Below, in pieces: positions 34,678 to 44,047 of a stretch of 64,000 nt of DNA. Source of the DNA: Actinobacteria bacterium OV450 (GTDB lineage: Bacteria > Actinomycetota > Actinomycetes > Streptomycetales > Streptomycetaceae). The stretch's first letter is position 1. Every line of letters starts with the position of its first letter. A model generated the notes under the pieces. That model searched no databases and was not told the DNA's origin. It was given only the letters and a program-made list of their open reading frames with translations. Location of the stretch: the NCBI GenBank assembly GCA_001298555.1, contig LJCW01000368.1:1-64000 (forward strand), written 5' to 3'. The position numbers and the translations under genes were made by a program.

Positions 34678-35193
34678 CTACTTGGAAGTCCTGATCTCCA
34701 GAAGCATGAATTCGCGGCCCTGGTCGTCTGCGGTCTCGCCCACTGCCGTCCAGGCGTTCTTGTCGACGGTGAACGTCTTTTCCTCGGCGCCGACCGACAT
34801 GTCGACCTGAGCGGCGTAATTGTTTCCCTTGACTCCGAATACCGACGGAATCTCCAGGCTCAGATATCCCTTGTCCCCGGTGACCCGGAAGCACACCTTT
34901 TCGTTCTTGTGGGAGAAGACCTCCATCAGTTCGGGCGCACCCGTGCACTCGGCGAGGAGGATGTGACCGTCGCCGCTCTTCAGCTTGATCTTCTTCTCCG
35001 CGAGGATTTTATCGGCGTTCGGATAGGCGAAGTCCTCGATGGCGTACCCGGGGCCCTCGTCGGCGACCGACTTCGTCGCGATGCCTTCCGTACCGGCCTG
35101 GCCGGTCACGCCGCCGACGACAGCAGCCCAGGCCAGGGCACCCGCGCCCACAGCCGCGCCGACGATCCGCAGGATAGCGCTACGTGCCTTCAT
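34678..35193 (-). CDS. Small exported/anchored protein, unknown
   Basis: 171 residues from ATG 35193 (AAGGA 6 nt upstream; ATG 35199 also possible). One N-terminal apolar helix (ILRIVGAAVGAGALAWAAVV) acts as signal or anchor; the mature domain is acidic and beta-rich with two cysteines (LLAECTGAPELMEVF, KVCFRVTGDKGYLSLEIP). No family recognised. It heads the pseudoprotease row and is divergent from the ALF-repeat giant, so the three types may be co-expressed. Confidence 0.7.
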   Translation of the reverse strand: MKARSAILRIVGAAVGAGALAWAAVVGGVTGQAGTEGIATKSVADEGPGYAIEDFAYPNADKILAEKKIKLKSGDGHILLAECTGAPELMEVFSHKNEKVCFRVTGDKGYLSLEIPSVFGVKGNNYAAQVDMSVGAEEKTFTVDKNAWTAVGETADDQGREFMLLEIRTSK

Positions 35194-35659
35194 GTTCATC
35201 CTTAGTGTCGAATCCAGGTGATTCTCGAACGCGCCCACATGCGCGGCGATGGAAAGTCGCCAGGTCATTGGATTGGCGTGCGCATGGTTTTGCACACACC
35301 TCAGGGCATGGCTGATAAACGCAGTCGAAAGGGGAATGTGACGGCGTTTTGCAGTGGCTGGCGATCTCCTGAATGAAACCAAGCCATTCGCCATCCAGCC
35401 AAGCGAATAAATGGGGTGTTCGGGTAGATATCGCCCATCAGGGGCGTGACTTGCGCCACTTCGCACAATGGTTGTGGCGGTTTTGCGAAAACATGAGGGT
35501 GAGATTCAGCCATCTTTCGGCAGTAGTGCCGGTTGAGCTGAAGCCAGGTGTGCTCCGGGCGTGTGTCCTGCTTAAGGTCAGTTCACCGCCGTCCCGGTGA
35601 GATTTCCCGGGCGTGATTTGGCCTCGGCCTCGAGGAATCAAAATCAGAGAGGTTCTTCC
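35194..35659. promoter_or_regulatory. 466-bp A/T-richer divergent intergenic region
   Basis: Gap between the small exported protein and the ALF-repeat gene, of markedly lower GC than its flanks. It should hold both promoters. I see no gene and only weak symmetry (TTCGCA at about 35459 and TGCGAA at about 35483). The low GC could mark an insertion junction. Confidence 0.5.
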
Positions 35660-38600
35660 GTGCAGGAAACGTTTTGGAGCCGACGCCGGTTCGCCACCGC
35701 CGTCGCGGCGGGCGCAGCCGCCGCTTCCACACCCTGGCTGTTCACCACGCCCGTACGGGCCGCCACGGCCACCGCCACCGCCACCGCCACCGGCGCCGGC
35801 CCGGCCGGCGACGCCCTGGCCCTCCCGGACACGGAGCGCGCCAAGGCCGTCAAGGCGTGGATCCTGGGCGGACGTTCGGTCAAGGAGGCGGCCGCCTACG
35901 CGCTGAGCGGCACCGACCAGGAGATCACGGCCTTCCTCGCCGAGGAGCTGCCGAAGGCGACCCGGATCGACAACCGCGTCGCCGCCTTCACCTACCTGGG
36001 CTACGGAGGCAAGAGCGTCCGAAGGGACGTCAGCGCAGCCCTCAGCGGTGGGGACGAGGCGATATCCACGTTCGTGAAGGACGGGTTCCGCCCCTCGGTC
36101 ACGGAGGACATGCGGGTCTCGACCCTCAGCGTCATGGCCAACGGCGGAAAGAGCGTCAAGCGGGACGGCAACGCCGCGCTGAGCGCCGGCACCGACCAGG
36201 CGCTGGAGCAGTTCCTGCTCACCGGCCAGTACGACGCCAGGCTGGAGGACATGCGGGTGGACATCATCCGCAGCCTCGCCACGGCCGGCCCGGAGCTCAA
36301 GAAGTACGCGAACCGGGCCTTGAGCGGCACCGCGGACGACGTGCAGTGGTACCTGGACACCGGCCAGCACATCGCACGGGCCCGCGACCAGGAGTCCGCG
36401 ACCATCGACCAGTTGGTAGCCATCGTCGTGCGCGAGAGCGCGCGGGCCCGGGAGCAGACGGACCTTGCCGTTGAAGCCTCCGAGCGTGCGACGACCGCCG
36501 CGAGCAAGGCCAAGGAGAAGGCCGAAACGGCTGCGGCCGAGGCCGAGAAGGCGAAGGACGACGTCCGCAGGTCCGCCGAGGCGGCCCGCCAGGCCGCCAC
36601 CGCCGCCGGAGGCGCCGCGTCCGCCGCCCGCACCGCCATCGCCGCCTCGTCCGCCGCGGTCCAGGCCTCGCAGCGGGCGTCCTGGGCGGCCACGGCAGCC
36701 TCCCAGGCGGCCGCCGCTGCAGGATCGGCCGCCACCCGCGCCTACAACGCGGCGATCGCCGCGTCGAAGGACGCCTCGAAGACCAACGAGGCGAAGAACG
36801 CCGCCGTCGCCGCCCGTGACGCCGCCGCGAAGGCGTACTCCGCGGCCAAGGCCGCCGACGACGCCGCCGTCGCCTCGGAACAGTCGGCCAAGGCCGGTCT
36901 GGCCTCCGCGGACGCCGCGCGCGACGCCGCAGCCGCCGCGCGGGCGTCCGCCCAGGCGGCCGAGGCCTCCGGCGTCGCCCAGGGCGAGGCGGCCGAGGCC
37001 AGGCGCCAGGCCGACATCGCCTCCAGTGCCGCCAATCAGGCGACCAACGCCGCTTCCACCGCCCAGGCGCTCGCTTCGACCGCCGCACGGGCCGCACCGA
37101 CGGCCAACAGCGCGGCCAAGTCCGCCGCCGGGCACGCGGAGCGGGCCGCCGACGCCGCGGAGGAAGCCGTCAAGTATGCCGGTCAGGCCATCGACTTCGC
37201 CAACAAGTCGACCGCTTACGCTGACGAGGCGGTCAAGGCGGCCAACGTCGCGACGAAGGCCGTCGAGGACGCGATCGCGGTGGAGAAGAACGCCCGCGCC
37301 GCCGAGGCGGCCACCCTGGAGGCCGACAAGCTGCAAGGCATGAAGGAAGCGGCGCAACTCGCCCAGGTGGACAAGAGCGAACGCGCGGCCGCCCTGAACA
37401 AGCGCACCCAGGCGCAGCAGACCGCCCAGGCCACCAAGGACCTCCTGGCCAAGGCGGAGCAGGCGCTCGGCCGCGACGACCTCGCCGTAGCCGCGACCCT
37501 CGGCCGCCGGGCAGCCGTCGCACTGCTGGACTCCCGGGGCACCTGGACCCGCCAGGCCGCCCGTTTCGCACTCGCCGGATCCGACGAGGACGTCTTCTCC
37601 TGGATCGACCTCGACCGGCAGCTCGCCGAGTCCCAGGACGATCGCGAGACCATCCTCTTCATCGCCCAGGTCGCCGAGCCGGCCGTCGCGAAGGCGGCCG
37701 TTCAGGCCCTCGCCGGCGGCATCCCCGCGGAAGGGGACTTCAACACCTCCGGCGTCATCAGGTCACGTGCCGAGGACAACAGGGTCAACATCCTCAAGAT
37801 CCTGCACGAGAAGCCCGGAAGCGCCGTCACCAAGGCCGCCAACGACGCGCTCAACGCCAACACCCCCGAAGCCCTGCAGAAGTTCTTCGACGAGGACCTG
37901 GCCAAGGCCGTCGAACAGGACGACGCAGTCTCCACCATCAAGGTGGCGGCCACCGGGGACCTGTACTCCAAGGCCTACGCCGAGGTCGCCCTGGAGGGCC
38001 CCGCCTGGATGCGCCGGCGCTTCGTACAGTCCGTCCAGCACCGGGCCGCCCAGCTCGACTACGACTCCCTCAGCCATGCCGCCGCCATGCAGGCGACCAT
38101 TGCGGCAGCGGCCAGGATCGCCCAGGAGGCTCAGCGGGACGCGGCACTCGCCTCCCAGGTCGCGGCAGTGGCCCGGGATGCCGGAGCCAAGGCCCAGGAG
38201 TGGGCGCAGAAGGCGCTGGACTCGGCGAAACTGGCCGACGGCTACAAGGACCAGGCCCGTCAGCACGCGGACGCGGCGGACAAGTCCGCCGCCGATGCCC
38301 AGGCCTCCGCGAACAAGGCCAAGGACGCCGCCGCCACCGCCCAGAGCGCCTCCCGCGCGGCGAACCTCTCGGCCAACCGTGCCATCGACGCGGCCCGCAG
38401 CGCACTGGCCTCCGCCTACAGTGCCCAAGCCTCCGCCGCCAACGCCCACCAGGCCGAACTCGCCGCGGGCCGGGACGCCAAGACGGCTGCCGCGGCCGCC
38501 GCCGAGGCACGCCAGATCGCCGCGGACAAGCGGACCGCGGAGGTGAAGGAAGCCGCGCGCCTCGCCGCCGAGCAGGCGCAGAAGGACCGGGCGGCGAACC

Positions 38601-39028
38601 GCAACCCCTCCGACACGCCGGCCAATGACACGGTCAACCCCAAGGGGACGCAGCCCGGGAAGGACGAATGGTGGAACGACGCCAAGTGGTGGGCTGACAG
38701 TGCCGACAAGGTCAGCACGGCTGCCGGGCTGCTGGCGACCGGCTTCGCCGTCTCGTGCGTGTTCTTCCCGGCGGCACCCGTTCTCGGCAGCATCGCCGCG
38801 GTCTGCCTCGGCGTTTCCGTCGTCGCCGCCGGGGTCGGCGCGATCGCCACGGGAATCGAATACGGCTTCACCAGCGGTGAATTCGTCTCGTCCGCGGGTC
38901 GTACGGCGCTGGGTCTCGTCACCCGCGGCGGCGGACGCGTCGCCACCACGGTGGCCAAGCCGGTCATCCGCACGGTGGAGAAGGCCACCAAGTCCGTATC
39001 CAAGGTGCTCTTCGACCTCGTCGCCTGA
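35660..39028 (+). CDS. ALF-repeat, Ala-rich coiled-coil secreted protein (polymorphic toxin-like)
   Basis: About 1122 residues from GTG 35660. The N-terminus has a Tat-type motif (SRRRFAT) and hydrophobic stretch. Short ALF repeats follow (AVKAWILGGRSVKEAAAYAL, VAFTYLGYGGKSVRRDV-type units) to about residue 260; a 300-residue Ala-rich helical region comes next, then a second ALF block (VALLDSRGTWTRQAARFALA) and another Ala-rich coil, and a C-terminal apolar patch (AGLLATGFAVSCVFFPAAPV) with glycine-rich end. ALF repeats are known in actinobacterial polymorphic toxins; no toxin domain is seen at the end, but the next gene encodes nuclease-like domains. Confidence 0.8.
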   Translation: MQETFWSRRRFATAVAAGAAAASTPWLFTTPVRAATATATATATGAGPAGDALALPDTERAKAVKAWILGGRSVKEAAAYALSGTDQEITAFLAEELPKATRIDNRVAAFTYLGYGGKSVRRDVSAALSGGDEAISTFVKDGFRPSVTEDMRVSTLSVMANGGKSVKRDGNAALSAGTDQALEQFLLTGQYDARLEDMRVDIIRSLATAGPELKKYANRALSGTADDVQWYLDTGQHIARARDQESATIDQLVAIVVRESARAREQTDLAVEASERATTAASKAKEKAETAAAEAEKAKDDVRRSAEAARQAATAAGGAASAARTAIAASSAAVQASQRASWAATAASQAAAAAGSAATRAYNAAIAASKDASKTNEAKNAAVAARDAAAKAYSAAKAADDAAVASEQSAKAGLASADAARDAAAAARASAQAAEASGVAQGEAAEARRQADIASSAANQATNAASTAQALASTAARAAPTANSAAKSAAGHAERAADAAEEAVKYAGQAIDFANKSTAYADEAVKAANVATKAVEDAIAVEKNARAAEAATLEADKLQGMKEAAQLAQVDKSERAAALNKRTQAQQTAQATKDLLAKAEQALGRDDLAVAATLGRRAAVALLDSRGTWTRQAARFALAGSDEDVFSWIDLDRQLAESQDDRETILFIAQVAEPAVAKAAVQALAGGIPAEGDFNTSGVIRSRAEDNRVNILKILHEKPGSAVTKAANDALNANTPEALQKFFDEDLAKAVEQDDAVSTIKVAATGDLYSKAYAEVALEGPAWMRRRFVQSVQHRAAQLDYDSLSHAAAMQATIAAAARIAQEAQRDAALASQVAAVARDAGAKAQEWAQKALDSAKLADGYKDQARQHADAADKSAADAQASANKAKDAAATAQSASRAANLSANRAIDAARSALASAYSAQASAANAHQAELAAGRDAKTAAAAAAEARQIAADKRTAEVKEAARLAAEQAQKDRAANRNPSDTPANDTVNPKGTQPGKDEWWNDAKWWADSADKVSTAAGLLATGFAVSCVFFPAAPVLGSIAAVCLGVSVVAAGVGAIATGIEYGFTSGEFVSSAGRTALGLVTRGGGRVATTVAKPVIRTVEKATKSVSKVLFDLVA

Positions 39029-39119
39029 CGGCTGATCCGTCACCGATTCCCCCTCGCCGGCCGTGTGCCGGCGCATTCGCCCCGGTGCTGCCCGGGGCGA
39101 TTTCCCACAGAGAGAAGAC

Positions 39120-41111
39120 ATGAATTCAGCACGCAGGAGACGAATACTCCCCGGCCTCCTCCTCGCCTTGAGTCTCATGGCGACGGGCACCGCCGCCGCC
39201 GACGGCCAGGGCCACGCCCCGGGCGCCGCGGGCAAGGTGTCGGCGGAGGAGGCCCCCGCCCGCACGGCGGGCGGTAGCGACGCGAACCGTCCGACCGGTG
39301 TTCCCGCCCCCACCAAGACCCGTCCCGCCACGATGGACTCCCAGGAGAAGCGCGAGCCCACGCCCGCCGGCTCCCGCGAGCGCAAGGCGGGTGCCGTGCG
39401 GGCATGCGTCACCACGAGCGCCACGCCGGTGACCCAGGTCGGGCGGAAGTTCCTCGCCGCTGCCGCCGCGCCGGCGGCGGCAGCGGCTGCAGTTCCCGAC
39501 CCGGGTACCTGCTCCATCACCACCCCCGGGACGTGGTGGTACGGCCGCTTCGGGTACTGCGTGTACAGCCTGACGGTGCTCTACACGCTCAAGGACGGCA
39601 ACGGCAACGTGGTCGGCACCGGAACGCTGAACGTGTCGAGCAGTGCCGTCCTGCCCGACAAGGGCACGAAGTGGAAAGAGAAGATCTCGGTCACCATGAC
39701 GGGCGCGACCGGGTCCGTCACGACCTTGAACGTGAAGTTCAGGGCTGAATGCTCGGCGGGCTGCAAGGTCACCACCGCGGCCCCGTGGTACACGAAGGGC
39801 GCCCTGATCCCGGGGCAGCTCATCAGTGGCGACGTCGCCTACGAATCCACCCCGGCGGCCGGCACGGCGGTCGGCTTCACGACGTCGTACAAGATGTACG
39901 TGACCTCGCCCGGAGCCCAGATCACGGACCCGAGCGCCTCCTGGAGGAACCCGGAGGAGATCCGCTGCGACGACGCCGTCCGGGACACGACCACCACCGG
40001 CACGCCCGAGCCCGGCTGCGTCGTGCCCAGCGTCATGCCGGTCGTCAGGATGAGCGACCAGCAGTCCCCGTCGGGCGCGGGGGCCGCGGCGGCCGGCTAC
40101 CTGTGGGCCCAGAGCAACCTCGCCGGCTGGGGGCGCGACAAGCCGCTGACCCGGGCAAAGGACGACATAGCCGGCCGGACGGCTCGGACCTGCGGGTCCT
40201 TCCAGGCCCGGACGGACCTCGTTCCGGGCGACAGCTGCGGCGACTTCCCCCTCGCGGTCACCCGCGAAGGAGGAATCGACGGCGCTCAGTGCGCCGAGGT
40301 CCTTCCCCGGCACAGCACCCGAGGAGGATGGGTCACCGACGTCCTGGACGGCGGCACGGGCAGCCCCTGCGCCCGCGCTCACGTCCCGCTCGCGGACAAG
40401 CAGGCAGGCGACGGTCAGCTCTCCGAAGGCTTCACGAACCAGCGAGTGCTGGACGGCGACCAGTTCAAGCTGGACATCAGCGGTTCGACCGCCGAGCCCC
40501 AGGCCGTCTGCCTCCAGAACGCTCCGGCCGGGCACGTGCCTTCCGGCAACGGATGGATCAAGAACACCACCGAACCGGTCCCGCACGTCAACAAGACGAT
40601 TCCGACGAGCCCGGCCGGTCTCCGGGCGGCCCAGGCGCAGGCCTGCCTGGGCACCACGACCGTCGAGGGCAGTCCGGCAGAGGGAGACATCACCGGCTGG
40701 CAGGACGCGCAGGAGTTCGCCCGCAGCCACCCGCCCGTGGCCGGGCTCGCCCGGTGCCATCTGATCGCCAACGTCCTCGGAGGACCCGGTGAGAAGAAGG
40801 ACAATGGACCGGTCAATCTCGTTCCCTGCTGGCAGGCCGGAATGAACACCGGAACGCCGAGCATGCGGACCTACGAGGCCATGACCCAGAAGTCGGTGAA
40901 GCCCGTGAAGGACGGCGGCATCCTGGGCCCGAACGATGCGGTCTTCTACCAGACGACGCCCGACTACCTGGACAGCACCAGCACCATTCCCAAGGGAGTC
41001 TGGATGAGCGCTAGGGTCGAGCGGTCGGACGGCACGTCGCAGCCGCTGTTCCCCGACATCTACGTACCCAACACCCAGAAGAACACCGGACTGCTGAACC
41101 TAGGAAACTAG
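39120..41111 (+). CDS. Secreted protein with NucA/NucB-like and NUC1-like nuclease regions
   Basis: 663 residues from ATG 39120 (AGAGAAGAC upstream). Signal peptide and a low-complexity proregion to about residue 130, a beta-rich domain to 250, then a NucA/NucB-like region near residue 372 (SCGDFPLAVTREGG) with cysteine pairs, in which the usual CDEYPFA is altered to CGDFPLA. A second module near residue 543 (LARCHLIANVLGGPG, then GPVNLVPCWQAGMNTGTPSM) resembles DNA/RNA non-specific endonucleases with the catalytic His kept, but DRGH changed to ARCH. Probably an exported nuclease toxin; the degeneracy leaves activity unsure. It lies 91 bp after the ALF giant. Confidence 0.65.
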   Translation: MNSARRRRILPGLLLALSLMATGTAAADGQGHAPGAAGKVSAEEAPARTAGGSDANRPTGVPAPTKTRPATMDSQEKREPTPAGSRERKAGAVRACVTTSATPVTQVGRKFLAAAAAPAAAAAAVPDPGTCSITTPGTWWYGRFGYCVYSLTVLYTLKDGNGNVVGTGTLNVSSSAVLPDKGTKWKEKISVTMTGATGSVTTLNVKFRAECSAGCKVTTAAPWYTKGALIPGQLISGDVAYESTPAAGTAVGFTTSYKMYVTSPGAQITDPSASWRNPEEIRCDDAVRDTTTTGTPEPGCVVPSVMPVVRMSDQQSPSGAGAAAAGYLWAQSNLAGWGRDKPLTRAKDDIAGRTARTCGSFQARTDLVPGDSCGDFPLAVTREGGIDGAQCAEVLPRHSTRGGWVTDVLDGGTGSPCARAHVPLADKQAGDGQLSEGFTNQRVLDGDQFKLDISGSTAEPQAVCLQNAPAGHVPSGNGWIKNTTEPVPHVNKTIPTSPAGLRAAQAQACLGTTTVEGSPAEGDITGWQDAQEFARSHPPVAGLARCHLIANVLGGPGEKKDNGPVNLVPCWQAGMNTGTPSMRTYEAMTQKSVKPVKDGGILGPNDAVFYQTTPDYLDSTSTIPKGVWMSARVERSDGTSQPLFPDIYVPNTQKNTGLLNLGN

Positions 41112-41141
41112 CCCGCTCAACATGCGCCATCGGGAGCCAGC

Positions 41142-42050
41142 ATGAGACGTACCACCCCGCCGCGGCCTTTCGACGTCACCGCGGTCTTCCCTGACCTGGC
41201 CCCGCTGGCGCGCCCGGCGATCCGGTTGCATCCCCGCCCCGGGTCTCCGACCCCGCATGACAGTTCGGTCGGCGGGCCACTGCTGTGGCCCGCCGGCGAA
41301 CCGTGGCCGTACTGCCCCGAGTCGCACGAATGGCACGACCCGCGGACCGACGAGTGGCACGAAGGCCCGAACGCCATGCTGCCCGTGGCCCAGCTGTACG
41401 TGCGCGACGTACCCCTGCTGCGGCCGCCCGGGCAGGCGGACCTGTTCCAGATGCTGTGGTGTCCGTTCGAGCACGAGCCGGACTGCAAACCGCCGACCGC
41501 GCTGTTCTGGCGATCGGCCGCCGAGGTCACCGACGTCCTCGCCGCGGCGCCCGAGACGTGTGCCGTCGAGCACGACGAGTACGTGCCCGAGCCGTGCGTC
41601 CTCGCGCCGGAACAGATCACCGAATACCCCCATCCCATGCAGTTGAGCAAGGAGTTGCAGCGGCAGCTGGAGGACTGGAGCACGTGGCAGGCAGCCGGTG
41701 CCGGTGTGGACAGCTCCTACGCTCCCTATCCGGACGCGTTCTACAAGGAGGAGCTGTCCATCGCCCCCGGCTGGAAGGTCGGTGGCTGGCCCCCGTGGGG
41801 TCTCACCGATCCCATCGCCCGGTTCTGCACCGTCTGCGGCGCCGAGATGGCCCCGCTGCTGACCGTCCCCTCGAAGGAATGGCACTCCCGCCACCTCAGC
41901 TGGGTGCCGTACGAGGACCAGGCCATCGCCGCGGTCGACCACTCCGGCGTGGTGAACTCGCCCAGGATCCAGGTCTCCGGCGGCAACCACCTGCAGCTCT
42001 ACGTGTGCCCGGAGTCCCCGGACCATCCGCACACCGACCTGATCCAGTGA
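41142..42050 (+). CDS. DUF1963 (YwqG-like) protein, candidate immunity protein
   Basis: 302 residues, no signal peptide. The N-terminal SPTPHDSSVGGPLLWPAGEPWP and the C-terminal ISGWK-like APGWKVGGWPPWGLTDPI, then FCTVCGAEMAPLLTV, fit the DUF1963 family. DUF1963 proteins sit next to polymorphic toxins and are predicted immunity proteins. ATG 41142 is 30 bp after the nuclease-like gene, same strand, with GGGAG upstream, making a toxin/immunity pair the simplest reading, though DUF1963 genes also occur alone. Confidence 0.7.
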   Translation: MRRTTPPRPFDVTAVFPDLAPLARPAIRLHPRPGSPTPHDSSVGGPLLWPAGEPWPYCPESHEWHDPRTDEWHEGPNAMLPVAQLYVRDVPLLRPPGQADLFQMLWCPFEHEPDCKPPTALFWRSAAEVTDVLAAAPETCAVEHDEYVPEPCVLAPEQITEYPHPMQLSKELQRQLEDWSTWQAAGAGVDSSYAPYPDAFYKEELSIAPGWKVGGWPPWGLTDPIARFCTVCGAEMAPLLTVPSKEWHSRHLSWVPYEDQAIAAVDHSGVVNSPRIQVSGGNHLQLYVCPESPDHPHTDLIQ

Positions 42051-42080
42051 GGCCACCGCGCGCCGGCAGCCCGGCTGGAG

Positions 42081-42704
42081 TCACAGGCTCATGAGGAGGT
42101 CGTCGAGGGGGGCCGGTACCTGCCCGGGGCCGAGCGCCTCGGTGAGGAGGCGGCCGTAGCGGATCTTGCGGCCCTTCTTCGTACCGAGGAAACGCCGCAA
42201 CTGCTCCTGTCGGGACCGGCCGTGCTGGGCCGGCTGGCGGAGGAACGTCTGCCAGGCGCGGGAATCGCCTTCCGCCCCGACGATCTCCTCGACCTCCGCG
42301 GTGCCCAGCGCGCGGATCAGCTCGTCCTCAAGGTCCCGCAGGCATACGAAGAAGCCGCGGTCCGGCGCCCCCGCCCGCCGCAGTCCGCGCTCGTAGAACG
42401 GCTGCTCGCGCTCGTCGCACAGCCCCGCCAGGCGCAGCCCGAGGCCGGGCGGCCCGAGGAGAGCCGCGTAGCGGCCGATGTTCATCGCCCCGCCCATCGG
42501 TACGACGCACACGCCCTCGGAGGGCAGGTCCCGGCCCCGCCGCCCTGCCAGCGCGTCCACGGCGGCGAGGTCGCTCGGCCCTTCGAGCAGCACCGCCGTG
42601 CGCACGCCCATGCGTACGGCCAGCTCACGGGCCGGCCCCTCCGGGCCTCCCATCGCCCAGTCGCCGATCGCGTCTCGCAGTGCCTGCGTGTCACCGTCCC
42701 CCAT
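42081..42704 (-). CDS. OLD-family-like TOPRIM domain protein
   Basis: About 207 residues. The TOPRIM signature is LLEGPSDLAAVDALAGRRG (Glu in the first motif) with a later GLCDEREQ acidic motif, as in stand-alone TOPRIM proteins related to OLD nucleases but without their ATPase. Nuclease or nucleotidyl-transfer activity is plausible. No good ribosome-binding site is seen before ATG 42704; GTG 42740 is an alternative. It converges with the DUF1963 gene. Confidence 0.7.
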   Translation of the reverse strand: MGDGDTQALRDAIGDWAMGGPEGPARELAVRMGVRTAVLLEGPSDLAAVDALAGRRGRDLPSEGVCVVPMGGAMNIGRYAALLGPPGLGLRLAGLCDEREQPFYERGLRRAGAPDRGFFVCLRDLEDELIRALGTAEVEEIVGAEGDSRAWQTFLRQPAQHGRSRQEQLRRFLGTKKGRKIRYGRLLTEALGPGQVPAPLDDLLMSL

Positions 42705-42835
42705 GGGGGCGAGTCTGCACGTCCGTGGAGGTTGGGGCACGCGATATTCGGCGCCCCGCCCGCGCCCACTCCGGCGCCCGCGCCCCGCCCGCGCCCGGGC
42801 GGCCGCCCGCCAGGACGGGGTGGCCGGCCGGCAGC

Positions 42836-43695
42836 TCAGTCCTGGTACACGACGATGAACGCACCGCAGGGATGGGAGCCCGACCGGCCCGCCGTCTCCA
42901 CGAGGGCGCGGCGCAGGTCGTGCAGGTGAGTGGTGGCGAGTTGGAGCGGAGGCTCGTCCGGCTGGTGGGTGGTACCCCGCGGGTAGTCCTTGTCCGGTTG
43001 CGAGGTCATCTCGATGTGGCAGCCGAGGACGTGGGTGACCGGGCGGCTCGCGCAGAAGTCGACGAGCCGGTCCACCGTCTCGGCGTAGGCCGCCCGGTCC
43101 TCCACGTAGAGCCGCCCGGGGTAGAGCGAGTCACCGGTCAGCAGCAGACCGGTGTGCCGGTCGTAGAAGACCAGGGCGGCGGCCTGGTGGCCGGGGCCGG
43201 GGACGAGGTCGAGGACACGCCCGCCCAGGTCGAACTCGCCGATGCGGTCAGGCCAGTCGTCGAGCCCGAAGTGGGCCGTGACCTCGTCCAGCCCCGGGCC
43301 GACGATCGTGGTCTGCGGTCTGTCGGCGAACTGTCCGTCGCCCGCGACGTGGTCGCCGTGGCCATGGGTGTGGGCGACCGTCAGCCCGTACCGTGCGCGG
43401 GGGTTGCGCAGCAGCCAGTCCTCGATCAGGGCGTCGACGGTCGCGCGCAGCGGGAAGTGGGCGGGGTCGGCGGTGGCGCCGGTGTCGATCAGGAGCGCCC
43501 GCTCGTTGCCGAAGAGCAGGAAGAGGAACGGCGCCTCGTAGTGCACTGACTTGTTCTGGCGCAGGATCACCGTGTTCGCGGTGTATGCGTGGACCTGGAT
43601 CTCGGGGGCGGGATCGTGCTTGGGGACGGCCAGCCCGCGTGCCACACGGCGTCCAGGCTGCCGGGGACCGGGGCGTCGGCGAGGAAATCGATCAC
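42836..43695 (-). pseudogene. MBL-fold metallo-hydrolase, 5' frameshift
   Basis: The main frame has the metallo-beta-lactamase motif HTHGHGDH, a following Asp/His set (GDSLYPG, VLGCHIEM) and starts cleanly only within KHDPAPEIQVHAY. The natural N-terminus, VIDFLADAPVPGSLDAVWHAGWPSP, is in the neighbouring frame from GTG 43695, so one base is missing or extra around 43640-43660. Internal GTG 43645 in the main frame would still give 269 residues with all metal ligands, so a shortened but active enzyme is possible. Function: hydrolase of unknown substrate (glyoxalase II-like fold). Confidence 0.7.
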
Positions 43696-44047
43696 TACCC
43701 CAACCTACCGCCGCCGTCCTCGGCCGGACACGTCCCGGTGCGCCTTCCAGGAGTCCCCGCACCACGTGGTCAACACCGAGCCAAACGGACTGGCCCGCGG
43801 TGGAACTTCCTTTCCCGCGTGTTGCGGATCCCTGTGGCAAATGTGTCATCTGTGTCGGCGCGTTGCGGAGTCTTGTCCTTCCCGTGAAGAGACGGGCGGC
43901 GAATCCGGCATGACCGGCCGAACCGCCATTTGTGCCCCGTGACATGTCCACGGCTTGCTGAGAGTCTCCCTCCCCATCAAGGCATTCCTCCTTGCAGAGG
44001 TGGACGGCGATCCCGTCCAACTCCCCACGACTCTCTGGAGAAACCGA
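43696..44047. other. Intergenic region upstream of the thermolysin-like protease
   Basis: 352 bp without a supportable gene on either strand. It precedes the protease gene, whose promoter it must hold; I see no clear operator. Confidence 0.5.

Noticed and set aside
35438..37357. 639-codon minus-strand frame rich in Gly/Arg opposite the ALF-repeat gene
   Set aside because: Antisense to alanine codons (GCC/GGC), produces poly-Gly/Arg sequence without domain features.
37763..39523. 586-codon minus-strand frame across the ALF-repeat and nuclease-like genes
   Set aside because: It spans two confident plus-strand genes and their gap; composition is typical of antisense frames.
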